Positions 46,206 to 57,438 of a stretch of DNA of 64,000 nucleotides are shown piece by piece. This DNA comes from Gaeumannomyces sp. JS-464 (taxonomy: Eukaryota > Ascomycota > Sordariomycetes > Magnaporthales > Magnaporthaceae), in assembly GCA_002197995.1 (NCBI GenBank), contig NGZR01000009.1:1116001-1180000 (forward strand), written 5' to 3'. Both the position numbers and the translations under genes were made by a program. Under the pieces are notes generated by a model. It was not told the DNA's origin, did not search any database, and saw nothing but the letters and a program-made list of their open reading frames with translations. Every line of letters begins with the position of its first letter. Positions within the stretch are counted from its first letter, which is position 1.

Positions 46206-46402
46206 GCTACAAGAACAGGAACGGTTGGAGGAGCTAACCCCCGGGCTGTTAATTATACCTTTAAAGTGCTTGTTAACCGCGGCAACGCTGGACAGTATGC
46301 CATATAATCAAAAGATTTAACACTACGGATATCGGGCTGTTGGTAGCAGTTGCCGGCTGGAGATAGCTTTACTTTTGTAACGCTTTCGTGGTTGTAGGGG
46401 GG

Positions 46403-46549
46403 TGTGAGGAGTTGGCCCGTGCGCCGGTGCCCTACTTCACTTACGAAAGCGTTACCCACCGAATTGTCACCTCTTTTTAAAAACACAAACAATACAAAGC
46501 TGTTTCCCTCTTTTGCAGGCGGCCTTGCGGCCGCCCTACACTTCCAACA
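46403..46549 (+). repeat. 3' LTR of the gag-only element
   Basis: TGTGAGGAGTTGGCCCGTGC to CTTCCAACA, 147 bp, followed by the CGTTG duplication. Confidence 0.9.
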
Positions 46550-46716
46550 CGTTGCGATACGCGTGCGCACAAAAATTAGTATAGCATCCGATAGTTTTTA
46601 GTTAGGTAACTTTAGGGCCATCCTTGCAACTATGGCCCAAGCGCCCGTAAGGGCCGGCCGTGCTATAACATTACCCCCTTTTTTAGGAGGGCCGAAAAGA
46701 AACGGTTGTACGGTTC

Positions 46717-49000
46717 TCTTCCAACGATTTCCTTTTTTAACGCCTCGGCATCCTCCGTCGCAGCCTTTGCTTAATCCCGCCGTCGGCTGGTTTATTGTCA
46801 TCGGCGTAATCTTTTACGAAAACGTCTTTTTCGGCGGTTTCCAGCCAAATTTGCAATCGCTTCGGCGGGCTTAACTTGTCCGGATACTTTTCGTAATATG
46901 CTTTAAACGAGGTGGCCGCGTTTTTAAAAGCAGCGGCGTTGTAAAAGTTAGGGTCGGGGTTTTAGCCTCGCCATTGCATTTGGTATTAAAAGCGTTCGTA
47001 ATACAACTTTAATAATAGGATGGTTTTTAGCTCCCATTCCTCCTCGCCGTTAACGGTTTTCGATTTGGGTCGTTTTAGCTTTTGTTCCGGCAAAAGGTTG
47101 CTTAGAAATCGCCTTAACCTATCCGTATGGAAAACCCTCGTCCTTTTTCATTTTTAAAAAACTTTTAGCTTATATAAGTAACCTTTAAAAGCTATAATCC
47201 GGTATAGCCTTTTGGTTAGCGGAAAATCGAGTTTATTATTAGGCTTATCCGTTGCTTAGTTCTTTTTAATAATTAGAATTTCGTCGCCCACCCCGAAATT
47301 TGAAATTCGACGATATTTGTTAGTTTAAATGGTGGTTTTTTTTTTAAGCCCGGAGTAATAACTTCCGGGCTTTTTCGCTAAATTTTAACAACTTTTTCGC
47401 CGCTTTTTGCGCATTTCCTCGTAACATTTTCTCTTATGCCGTTAACATTTTAAGCGTTATTTAACGGGCCTAATCCCAATGCGAAAAGTACGGGAAGCTT
47501 ATTAACATTTTAAAAAATGATATACCTTTTAGCGATTCGTACGGAAATGTCGCTTAAATTAGGTTAAAAGCGGGCAAAAAGGTTAACCAGTTATTTTAAA
47601 AATGGTTTACGAATAAGCGTAAACGTTAATCCAAATATTGGTTTATAATTTCGGTTTATTTTACGAATTAAAAGTGGCCGAACGAAAACAGCCTCTAATT
47701 TACGCCTAAAATTTTCGACAATTCGTTAGTAAAATCGGAAACGAATTAGGGGCCACGATCGGATCCGACGGTTAAAGGCAACCCGTATACCCGGTATGGT
47801 CCTTTATAATATAGCTTTGCCGCTGCTAACCTTATAACTTTCGTATTGCAAAAGATCGTTTATAAACGCTTAGTTAAGCAATCCATTATTACTAGCGCGT
47901 TATCGTACCCCTTTTTATTTTTAGGCATGCTTTTAAAGTCGACGACCACATGCTGCTAAGCGCGCATAAAGGGAAAAAGGGGGTGCAATAACCCGGGCGT
48001 TTTATCCTTAAGTACTTTCGCGGATTTGCAGCTGCAATTAGCCACGAACTAATTAACATTTGCATTTAATTCGGGCTATTAGTACTTCCACTAACGAGCC
48101 TTTTCGTTTTGTTACGTCCCGGGTATGCGGCCGTAACTCGGCTATATGCTTTTATAATAAGCTTCGCTGGCCATATTGCGTTTTCCAGGATAAAAACGAC
48201 CAGCCTATCTTTATAAAAAACATATTAATGGTTTAGCTTTTCCGAATCGCTAAGCAAAGTTTACCCCTTCCGTTTTTTTTTGGCTTTAACTCGGTACTTT
48301 TCCAAAAAAGGCGCTTTAAGGTTTACTTTTAACAATCGGTTCGACAAAATCATTTCGGACAGCTTTTCCGGTTCCGACTTTTCCAAAATGGGCGTTTCCA
48401 ATACGAATAGCAGGTTTTCCGAGCTTTCCCGTAATGCCGAGGCAAATATCGCTCGGTACCGCTTAGCTTTCTTCTTTTCCTTTTGGAATTTTATTTTTTC
48501 CGTTTTTTTTTATTAACGCGTTCGCCGCGGCATTTTCGGATTTAAAGCGATAAATAATTTCGAAGCGGTATTAGGAAAATAAGTCCGACTAAGCGGCTTG
48601 CTTAACGTTTAAATGTTTTTTCGTTCCGAAGTATTTTAACGCCTAGTGGTTCGTAATAACGAGGAACTCCTTCGTTTGTAACCCTACGAGTTTCGCTTTT
48701 TAATGCTTAAGCGTTTGCATTACTATTAGCAGCTTTTTATCGTGGATGGGATAGTTAAGTTCGGCTTTATACATCGTTTCGGAAAAGAACGTAATTGGAT
48801 GCTACCCGTCCTTGTGCTTTTAGGATAGCACGTTTGCTAAAACCCCGTCGAAAGCATTCGTTTTCACCCGGGTTTGCCGGTTTTGTTCGTAATGCTTAAG
48901 CACCGAGGCGTGCAGTAATCGGCGTTTAAGCTTTTTAAAGGACTTTGCTTTCGGTTTCGTCCATTTAAACGCTTCGCTTTTTTTCGTTAAACTGGTTAAA
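46717..49000 (-). pseudogene. gypsy3 RNase H, integrase and chromodomain
   Basis: RNase H at about 48500-48880 reads AFDGVLANVLS, PITFFSETMYKAELNYPIHD and KKLLMVMQTLKH. These match the gypsy RNase H pattern with its Y-x-x-x-E-L-x-x-x-x-K-E-x-L box. Integrase spans about 47350-48300 and is poorly readable. The chromodomain at 46880-47080 is good: KTVNGEEEWELKTILLLKLY, then FQYQMQWRG and NPDPNFYNAAAFKNAATSFK, close to the usual W-x-G-x-x-P-D-P-x-W-Y. The frame ends shortly after DDNKPADGG near 46720-46810. Chromodomains of this type steer insertion. Stops are fewer than in gypsy2. Confidence 0.78.
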
Positions 49001-49860
49001 GGTTTGGCGATTTGGCTATATTTTAGGACGAATTTGCGGTAAAAGTTGCAAAAGCTAAAAAAAATTAAACCCTTTTTAAAAACTTTAAAGCCTTTTAGTT
49101 TTTTATTATTGCGATTTTTTTAAAGTTAACTTTAACTCCGGATACCCCGATAATAAAGCCCAAAAACTTCGTTTTTTTAACGTAAAACTCGCATTTTTTT
49201 AGGTTGGTTTAAAAACCGGCCTCCTATAGCCTTCGCAGCACTTTAAACACGTGCTTTCGGTATTGCTTTAAAATCGACGACCAAATAATAATATCGTCGA
49301 TATAAGCGGAGTAAAAGTCGTTTAAATATTCCATTAAAATGCTGTTAATAAACTTTTAAAACGTCGCCGGGCCATTCGTAAACCCAAAAGGCATTACGTT
49401 ATATTTAAAAGTTCCGTAACGTATGCGAAACGTCGTTAATTCCTTAGCTTTCGGCTTTATCCTAATTTTGTAAAAGGCTTAGCGGATATTTATTTTAGTG
49501 AAAAACTTAGCGCCCGATATCCTAGCTAAAGTTTTTTCGATTAAAGGCAACGAATATACGTCCTTTTTGGTTATCGCATTAAGCTTTTTATAATTTACGC
49601 ATAGCCGTAAACTACCGTTCGCTTTCCTCGCAAACAGGATAAATGCGGCAAAAAATGCGCTATTAGCCTTAATAAATCCTTTGTGCAAATTGTTAATAAT
49701 ATATTACCGACACGCTTTTAACTTTTCGGCGGACATTTTATATAACGGGGAGTAACTTAGCTCGCCGGCGTCGCGTTTCTTTTTTAATTCGATTTAATGG
49801 TTAACTTTAAAGCGAAGCGGTAAAAGTTGGTTAAATTCCGCCTTACTAAATACGTTTAGC
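49000..49860 (-). pseudogene. gypsy3 reverse transcriptase
   Basis: Open for 69 codons at 49479-49688: GFIKANSAFFAAFILFARKA, then NGSLRLCVNYKKLNAITKKD and LPLIEKTLARISGAKFFTKI. This is textbook gypsy RT (R-x-C-V-D-Y-R-x-L-N). Asp of V-D-Y is Asn, and Asp of K-L-D-I-R is Asn (KINIR), so the first catalytic Asp is lost by a G-to-A change. The Y-I-D-D box is intact at 49293-49304 (YIDDIIIWSS). Inactive but well preserved. Confidence 0.9.
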
Positions 49861-51140
49861 ATTTTGTGGTATTTAAAGGCATTAGCATTTTTGCTCGTTA
49901 TTAAAGCTTTTTTTTATCGTGCGGCATTAGCTTTTAATCCTTTTAATTATCCCTTTTGCTTTTAATAAGCCGGCTAATTTCGAATAGGCTGGTTATTGCT
50001 AAGGGAGCTTTATGCCGCGTTGCAATTTATATTAGGCTTATTACACCGATAAAAGCGGTATTAACCGCGCGGTTTTTGTACCAGCCTACGGCGTTTTTTT
50101 TTAAGGTGTACTTTCCGTGCGCGTTTTTTTAGACTTAAATTTTCGGCTGGTTTTACGCTTTGCCAAAGCTCGGTTTTCCCGCGGCGGAAATAAGGTTCCT
50201 AATCGGGGATAGGGCTTATGTTAAAGCTTAAAACCCTCCGTTTCGTTCCGGCCGTAATCGCAATTTTAGCTTCGAACCGGCGGTCGGTCGGGGCATTAAC
50301 CTTATTGGTAATGTTTTCGGCGGGGGCTTTTTATTAGTTAAGGGTTTCCGAGTAATCGCTTCCAGCTTGTTAATATGTCGCCGCACCTCGAACAGCGCAT
50401 TCCTGCCGTTTTTTCTCCTTTTATCTTCCGCTTTTATTAAAGCCTTTTTCCGGCGAACCTTTTTATTATAGGATTTTTATAAGCAGCGGGTTAGCGTGGG
50501 AAAGTTGTTTATCGCAATGTTTTATAACTCGGGGGTCGAAAGGTTAGCGTTATTATTAAACAAAAGTCTCCGTCGCCGATAATCGGGGAAAATATCGTAA
50601 CTTTCCAAAAACTTTAACCCGATTATCAAATTTTGCTTTATATCCAAAACTAACAGGGGAACGTTGTAAAACGTTCGGCGTTAAATCCGGAAATGCGCAA
50701 TTACCGCTACATTTACCGCTTATGCTTTTTTTTCGCTATAACTTCGATTATTTATAGGATAAAATTATCGAAACGGGCAGCTTTAAATAACTTCCTCGCT
50801 TTTTTTGCCGTACGTAAGTTATCGAAAAGGTAACCATTTGCTTTCGTATTAATTAAACTTTATATGGAAAAAGAAAATTTATTAAACGATATAGTGCTAA
50901 GCAGCGTAAATGAGTTGCCGCTTAAGTATTTATGGAAAAAGTTAAAAAGCAACTTTCCTTTTATAGTTTTCCGCTATACCGACACGTTTTTTAAAAGGGA
51001 GTTTATTTTCCTTAAAGTCGTTAGTTTTTCGACTTTGCTTTACTACCGTTGCCTTTATTAAGCACTTTTTATTTAATTTAAACGGGTAATATTTGGTTAG
51101 GATTTCGTTAATTCGGGCTTTGTTAATGTTTTTATCGCGC
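49860..51140 (-). other. gypsy3 protease and linker region
   Basis: Expected place of the aspartic protease between gag knuckle and RT. I see protein-like strings but not a clear D-S/T-G active site. The plus-strand frame at 50864-51061 is antisense and has no recognisable domain. Confidence 0.4.
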
Positions 51141-51145
51141 GAAAA

Positions 51146-52723
51146 GCATTCGCGGGTGCGATATTCGATTTTTTTGCAATTAAAACAACGTCCCTTTTTT
51201 AAAAGGCGGGTTATTTCCTCGCAAGGTAAGCGAGTAGCGGCATTTGCGGCAAAGGTTTATAAAGGTTTATTAAAAGTTTTACAAAATTTAAAAGCAAATG
51301 CCGGGCTGCCTCCTTATGTTACTTTTTTCTTTTTTTTAATTACGGCTTTTTTTTTACGCATTCGCTTATATTAAAAAAAAAACCTCTTATGCTTAACGAT
51401 AAAACTCCTCGAATATAACGCTTTGGTTAATATATTTTCGAATAATTTAAATTTAAAAGCTAAACGTAAAACGATCGTAAATTTTACGCTTCCAATTCGT
51501 CCGAAAAACCTTGCATTTTCCAGCGAAACGTATAAAGTCGTTTTTAAAATTAAAAAATTTATTTCCGGCTTTTATAACTAGCTTTTTAAAATTCGCGTAA
51601 GTTTTAACTTTCGCGTTTTTATTGTAATACTCTTTTTAAAAATGGTTTATTAGCTTATCGTAAATGCGAAAACGATCAAGGTAAATGTTTTTAATGTAAA
51701 GCAGTAATACCGAAATCGTTTAACTTATTAAACGGCCGAACACGTAAGCGAGCTTTTTAAAGTCGGTTTACTTTCCTCCATCGATTTAAATTTTATTTTT
51801 AATTTATCGGTGCTAATATTCGAAAATTACTTTATCCGTGGCGGGGTTTTCGTAAAACTCCGGGGGATTTTTATTTTAGCCTTTTAGCGTCCTCCCTCCT
51901 GGTTTATACTATTCGAACTGGGGGTTTAATCGCGTCGCGCTATTAATTGTTTCGCGCAATTAGCCAGCGTGGCATTTTTAATTGCTATAGTATTTTGCAA
52001 AGCCACTATTTGGTTTATAAATTCGTTAATTCGTTGCTAATTTCCTGGATCCGTTAAAACCGGCAGTAAAATCGGGCAAACGTAATCCCGAAATTCTTTA
52101 CCGAAGCATTTTGCCTATAAATAAACCATTTAAACTATGCAATTAAAATTTTTAGCGAGCTTGTAAAACTTTAAAACCTATGTATAAAAAGCCATTTAAA
52201 CGATTAAGCGAAGTTTTAGCTCCTAATATATTGCTTTTAAATGGTTTTTAACCATTGCCTGGAATTGTTTTTAAATTAGTAAGCCTTTAAAATTGGGCCA
52301 AATAGCTTTGCCGTTTTCCAACATTAGCCGGAAGAAAAATGCTACGTCCTCGTTTTTATTTCCCGATTTGCCCGCTAAGGCGGCCAAATCGTTAACCTTA
52401 AAGTGCAGGTCGTCCTTTAAGTTTTTACTGGTAAAAGTGTATTTCGTTCCGTCCAGCTTATCGATAACCTCCTTTTCGTACTGCTCGTAAGTTAAAAGGA
52501 CCTCCTTTTTATCGTTGTTATTTTCATTGCCCGTCGTAATCGTAATTGCAAACTGCGGAACTCCTTTCACATTTTAATAGGTAATTTGCTAATAGATCGC
52601 TAGCAACGACTTTCGCTGCTTATCGGATTAGGGGAAAGCTTTTTCCAGGTCGCTTAAAACGAAGCGCACTTGCTTTTTCGCTTTCTAAGCGCGCTTTTCG
52701 CGCTCGGCAGCGGATATAGCCAT
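51146..52723 (-). pseudogene. gypsy3 gag with zinc knuckle
   Basis: The minus-strand ATG at 52723 gives MAISAAEREKRA, a stop, then KAKKQVRFVLSDLEKAFP. A 99-codon open block (52271-52570) reads VPQFAITITTGNENNNDKKE, LLTYEQYEKEVIDKLDGTKY and ALAGKSGNKNEDVAFFFRLM. The capsid part continues with stops to a single CCHC knuckle at 51146-51187. It now reads CFNCKKIEYRTREC, so the His has become Tyr (TAT at 51161-51163), a C-to-T change on the sense strand. The knuckle normally binds the element RNA. Fairly well preserved N-terminal half. Confidence 0.75.
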
Positions 52724-52846
52724 GGTGGTCGTTTTCGGGTAATCGTAAGGCTAGTCGCCCAGTTCGTTTAAGCTCGTTAATTTATTTCGGTGGGATATTT
52801 TAAAAGCTTTCCCAGGCAGTAAAACCGTTGTTTAAGCTTTAAATAA

Positions 52847-53057
52847 TGTAACGGGAACGATGGGAACCGAGGCAGGGCTATAGTATACCTTTTATTATTG
52901 TTACGATTTAAAGCTAAAAAAGTAAAAACAATTGCGCGTTGCGACACGCGTGCGCATAAAGATTAGTATGGCATCCGATGGTTTTTAGTTAGGTAACTTT
53001 AAGGCCATCCTTGTAACCATGGCCCAAACGCCCGTAAAGGCCGGCCGTGCCATAACA
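52847..53057 (-). repeat. gypsy3 5' LTR
   Basis: 211 bp, TGTAACGGGAACGATGGGAA...GTGCCATAACA. Matches the split LTR at 44733-46670. Right flank TTGTACTCTTTTTATTACC, then LINE2 B. Confidence 0.9.
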
Positions 53058-53077
53058 TTGTACTCTTTTTATTACCT

Positions 53078-56000
53078 TTACCGCCGGCTAACAACCTTAA
53101 GGCCAAAGCCCCCAATATACCAACGCCGCTTTTACGTATGCCAGCAGCCAACCGGATATAACAAACGCATGGCAATAGGGCCCGGCGCCCGGGGCTTCGC
53201 CCCGATCGCCGTGCTTTAACCGCCGCCTAAGCGAACGTTCGACGTAGCTGGGAAGCGGGGGCTACTTTACTTTAACTATTTTAAAGCTAAAATATCGACG
53301 TGGTGCTAATGCAGGAGCCCTTTAGCGCGTGGAAAAGGAAGCTTATGCTTTGCACCTACCCGTTGTACGAGCTATTTACTTCGGTAAATAGCTGGCACGA
53401 CCACTAAACTAAGCCTCGGGTAATAACTTACGTACGGAAAAACCCGGGGCTTTAGCCCGTAGCGGACCGGCCGGCAGGCAACACCCGGGACATCCTTTAG
53501 CTTACCGTCGCCGGGTGCACTTTTGTTAACGTATATAGGCTTTTAAAGGACCCTTCGAAACCTTCGTTAAACCTTTTGCTACGTTGGCGCTTAACGGCAA
53601 AATGCATTATAGCTGGGGATTTTAACGTAGGGTTCCCGGCGTGGGATCCGGTTAAAGGTAATAGGAATAGGAGCTAGGATATAACCTAATAGGCTAATAC
53701 TTATAACCTTTTTTTATTTACCAACCTAGGCTAACCTACATATAACGATAGAGGCGTTTTGGATTTTACCTTTTTAACGCCCTTTTACTAACAGCGGAAA
53801 TCGACTTTTTATTAGTAACTAATTCGAACCACCGCTCGATACGGATCGAAATTCCTAACCGCAATAACTCCGTTTTAAACTACCGGCGTATTACGTTACC
53901 AAACGATAAATTACCGTTTTTCGCGAACGCGGTAACAACGAGGGCCGGCAGTTTACCGCTATTTATAAATCCATATACGGCGGATTATTTAAATAAAACG
54001 GCCGAAGTATTAATAAACCTGCTAAAAAATGCGTTAATAGCTTTTGGCCGGGGGGCTAAAGCTAAAAGAAAAAGCTAACTTTGGTAAAACGAAAAGTGCG
54101 TTAACGTACAACGGGATTTTGCAAAAGCCATAGCAAATGTGGGGCTTTTTACGGCCGAAGCCCGTGTTTTAAAAGCAACGATCCGGGCGGCTAAAAAACA
54201 GCATTAGGCCAGCGTGCTAAAGGAAGTGGATTTTTTAGCAACGTTATACCGGGCCGTAAAATAGCACAAACTTACACCGGCTATACGGCTTTTTCCGTTA
54301 AATATTAACAGGGAGGTAATAGTAGCCCCGGGGGATAAAGCGGAAGTATTAGGCCGCAAAATCCTCCGTAGGTTTACGGCGGAGGACGACTTATAAAAGG
54401 ACCCGTTGCAGCAAAAAGCCCTTTAAAAAACCGCACAACTCCCGTGGGACCCCCACGTCCTCCTGGAAGAATGCCGGAAATTTACCGTCGGTACGGCAAA
54501 TACGGCCCCGGGCGTCGATTTTTTAACGGTTAGGCTGCTTACAGCGGCATGGCCGGCAATAAGGGAGTACGTTAAAACCCTTTTCAAAGCTTGCTTTAAA
54601 GCCGGGCACCACCCGGGCCCCTTTCGCACAGCGGAGGTAGTTATGCTAAAAAAACCGAACAAATCGGATATAACGAACCTAAAATCCTACCGCCCGATAG
54701 CCCTACTCCCGTGCTTAAAAAAGGGGTTGGAACGTTTGGTAGCCTCGCGGATGGCTTCCCTCGCGCTGCAATACGGGCTAATAGCCCCGTAACACGCCGG
54801 GGCTACCCCGAAAAAGGCCGCCACCGATTTAACGGCGTGCGTGGCTTACGAGGTAAAACGGGCTTTTTAAAAGCATAAGTCCGCCGCCCTCGTTATTATA
54901 AACGTACAAAGGGCTTTTAACGCTGTACTTCGCCGGAGGCTTTTATAGAGGCTTTTAAACCAAAGCTGGGATTTAACGTTAATACGATAGGTATTATTTT
55001 TTGCAGGAAACAGGGTGGTTAAAATGCGTTTGGAGGACGCCACGGCACCTCCTTTTTCCCCGGATTGCGGGCTACCCCAAGGGTTACCGGCGTTACCGGT
55101 CCTGTTTATGCTTTATATGGTTAAAATCCTACCCAAAGTAAAAGCGGTTAGGTATGGATACGCGGACGATATAGGCATTTGCGTAACGGGTAGCACCCCG
55201 GAAAAGTGCTTTCGTAAAGCAAGGGTTACGATTACGGAAATCCTACGTTAGGGCAGGGCTAATAAGGTTGCTTTCGACCCGGGGAAGTGCGAGCTTATGC
55301 ACTTTTCTAGGCGGAAAAATCCCACAACCCCGGCGGTTACGGCGAAAGGACTTACTATATAACAAGTTACAGGAGCTTTACGGTGGTTAGGGGTTCTTTT
55401 CGACCAACGGCTTAATTTTAAAGCCCACGTTAATAATAGGGCTGCAAAAGCCCAAAGCGTTGCCAACCACTTCCGAAGGCTTACGAATTCGATAGGGGGA
55501 TACCGGCACATTCGGTACATAAAGCCGTTACGACGGTTATAATCCCCACGGCTTTATACGAGGCCGAAATGTGGTATAAGGGCAAAACCAAACCACACCC
55601 GTACAAACTAGCACAACAGCAATATATCCGCCAAGGCCATTTAATTAAACGGGTGGATAAAGCCCTAACCGCGTCCCTCCGGGCAGTGGTTCCGGTTTGG
55701 AAAACCGCACCGATAAACGCTTTGCATTACAAATCCGGCATCCCAAATGCCCAAGCGCTTTTAAAACAAGCCCGCCTCCGTTTCGCGGCCCGTATAAATA
55801 CGGTTCCGGAAGATCACCCCTTAGCCGCAGCGGTTAAGCCGGCCTTTAACGCCCGAGGGCCTAAGGCAAGCTTACCCGGCAAGCTTGCAACCTTTTTGCA
55901 AAGGACGGCCGGACTTTTCCGGTTTGCACCCGCCCGGCTTACCTCCCGTATAAATATACGGGACTTACGGTGGCCACAAAAAAAGCCCGCAGCCGCAAAA

Positions 56001-57301
56001 GCTTTTATAGCGTAGCTTCGCACCCTCCCACTTACCGACGTTATAATATATAGCGACGGGTCCAAAGCAAAAAACGGGGCAGTTGGATACGGCTGGGTAA
56101 TATACCAAGCCGGCCAACGCAAACTTTCCGGGCACGGCCGGTTAGCGCACCCGGCGGAAGTATTCGACGGCGAAGCGGAAGGGGCCCGAATGGGCCTCCA
56201 TAAAGCCGTTTGAAGCTTCGCAATTGCACTTTCCACTTGTGCCTCGACAACACCTCGGCGGCTAACGGCTGTTTAACACGGCCCTTAATAGTTTAAAAGG
56301 CTTTTAAAAAATCCATTGCTTTATGGATAAACACCAGGTATACGTACGTTAGTCCCCGGGCCATATAGGAATCCCCGGAAACGAAAAGGCAAATGCCGAA
56401 GCAAATTAGGATCGGCCTTGCTAATACCTTAACATTTTAAACCAACGGTGGCCGAGTAAAGGCTTTAGCCCGGAAAACAGCCCGGGACGCCCGAACGCAT
56501 GGTTTAAAAACAACTTTCCGGATCGGTATAAGGCTATAGGCCTCCCGCCGGTACCACAACACACGCCCGAAGCGTTGCAGCTGCACCGGAAGGTACTGCA
56601 ACGGCTAATAGCCGCACGCACCGGCCACGGGGATTTCGATTGGTACCACCGAAGTTCCAGCACGAAGACGACAACCCGTGCCGTTGCGGGCGAAATAAAT
56701 CCCCTTCCCACCTTGTATTTTGCAAGCTGGCGAGGGCGGCAAAAAACAAATGGCTTATAACGGACCCTCCCCCGGCCTTTGATAGCCCGGATATTGGAAA
56801 CGGCTTTTCCAAAAGCCCTCCCTTTTTGCTCGTTCGTTAAAGCCACCAACTACTACACTATCGCCGGACGATAACAACAAGGCCCAAAAAGCCTATACTT
56901 AACCTTTTCCTTTGTACTATTAGGATTAACAGTAGGCTCGTTAATCCCCCGCACTTTAGGCCGGGCCAGGGAGGTTCCGAAAACCCCCTCCCCCGCCAAA
57001 CCCGGCTTTACCCCTTTTCCGGCATACCCGCCGGCAACAGCATCACTACCACCCGCAGCGCTTTACAACGCCCCGGCGTATTTTACGCCCTATTGCCGAT
57101 TGCCCGCTCGCTAACAAGGAGCGCCGGAATGCGGCCCGACCCCCGTATGCCTTCGGGTTTAATTTGTTAGCCGCCTTAATAGCAGCATATAGCCTAGTGT
57201 TAAGCTTAGGTAGCGCTAGCACATATGCCCCTTGGGAGGCAGGGACTGGTAGATCCCGATTTACTAACGTTAAATATACTTTTTTCTCTCTCCCCTTTAC
57301 C
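53078..57301 (+). mobile_element. Tad-like LINE2, copy B, 5' truncated
   Basis: Starts at the place equivalent to 59268 in copy C (near the end of ORF1) and runs to the 3' UTR end GTTAAATATAC, followed by a T/CT-rich tail at 57279-57300. Copy C begins immediately afterwards in the same direction. More mutated than copy C. Truncation at the 5' side is common for LINE insertions. Confidence 0.88.
53138..56874 (+). pseudogene. LINE2 copy B ORF2, broken
   Basis: ATG at 53138 equals the copy C start, TAA at 56872-56874. The endonuclease shows NIDVVLMQEPF near 53295-53325. The S-D-H-R box is in frame here as TNSNHRSIRIEI (about 53810-53850), but with Asn for Asp. RT: LPVLFMLYMVKILP and RYGYADDIGICVTG (about 55108-55200) in the open frame 55015-55251. 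The connection region 55569-56015 is open for 148 codons (KPHPYKLAQQQYIRQGHLIK). RNase H starts near 56047 with YSDGSKAKNGAVGYGWVIYQ. Knuckle near 56660-56730. Mostly transitions, several stops. Confidence 0.85.
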
Positions 57302-57438
57302 AACCTTTCTCGAATTCACCAATTCTTGGCATTGCGCTGTTAGTGCACACTGCCAAATTGCATACAAATCCTTAACACCCGCCAATTAGCGACCCAACAC
57401 CAATAACCACGCCCGCCAACGGCGCTGGCGACGGCAAC

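Larger units (their letters stand above)
44825..46549 (+). mobile_element. non-autonomous LTR retrotransposon encoding only a gag-like protein
   Basis: 1725 bp with direct repeats at both ends (44825-44968 and 46403-46549), TG...CA borders and a 5-bp duplication CGTTG (44820-44824, 46550-46554). A purine run AGGGGGG (46396-46402) precedes the right repeat, so the element reads on the plus strand. The interior has a 27-bp tandem repeat and a gag-like frame with a Cys/His motif. No protease, RT or integrase. This is the layout of gag-only elements called TR-GAG in plants. It must have moved with enzymes from another element. Confidence 0.88.
44733..46670 (-). repeat. gypsy3 3' LTR, interrupted by a nested LTR element
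   Basis: The parts 44733-44824 and 46550-46670 together match the 211-bp LTR at 52847-53057: TGTAACGGGAACGATGGGAA at the left edge and GGCCGGCCGTGCTATAACA at the right. Everything between is the nested element plus one CGTTG duplication. Confidence 0.9.
44733..53057 (-). mobile_element. Ty3/gypsy retrotransposon of a second family (gypsy3), minus strand
   Basis: 5' LTR 52847-53057, 3' LTR 44733-46670 (split by a nested element). Minus-strand order is gag, knuckle, protease region, RT, RNase H, integrase, chromodomain. LTR and proteins differ from gypsy1/2. The internal region is about 6.2 kb. Flanking bases (CTTGA left, TTGTA right) do not form a duplication. Mutation is clear but milder than in the left half of the window, and several protein strings are long. 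Confidence 0.88.
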
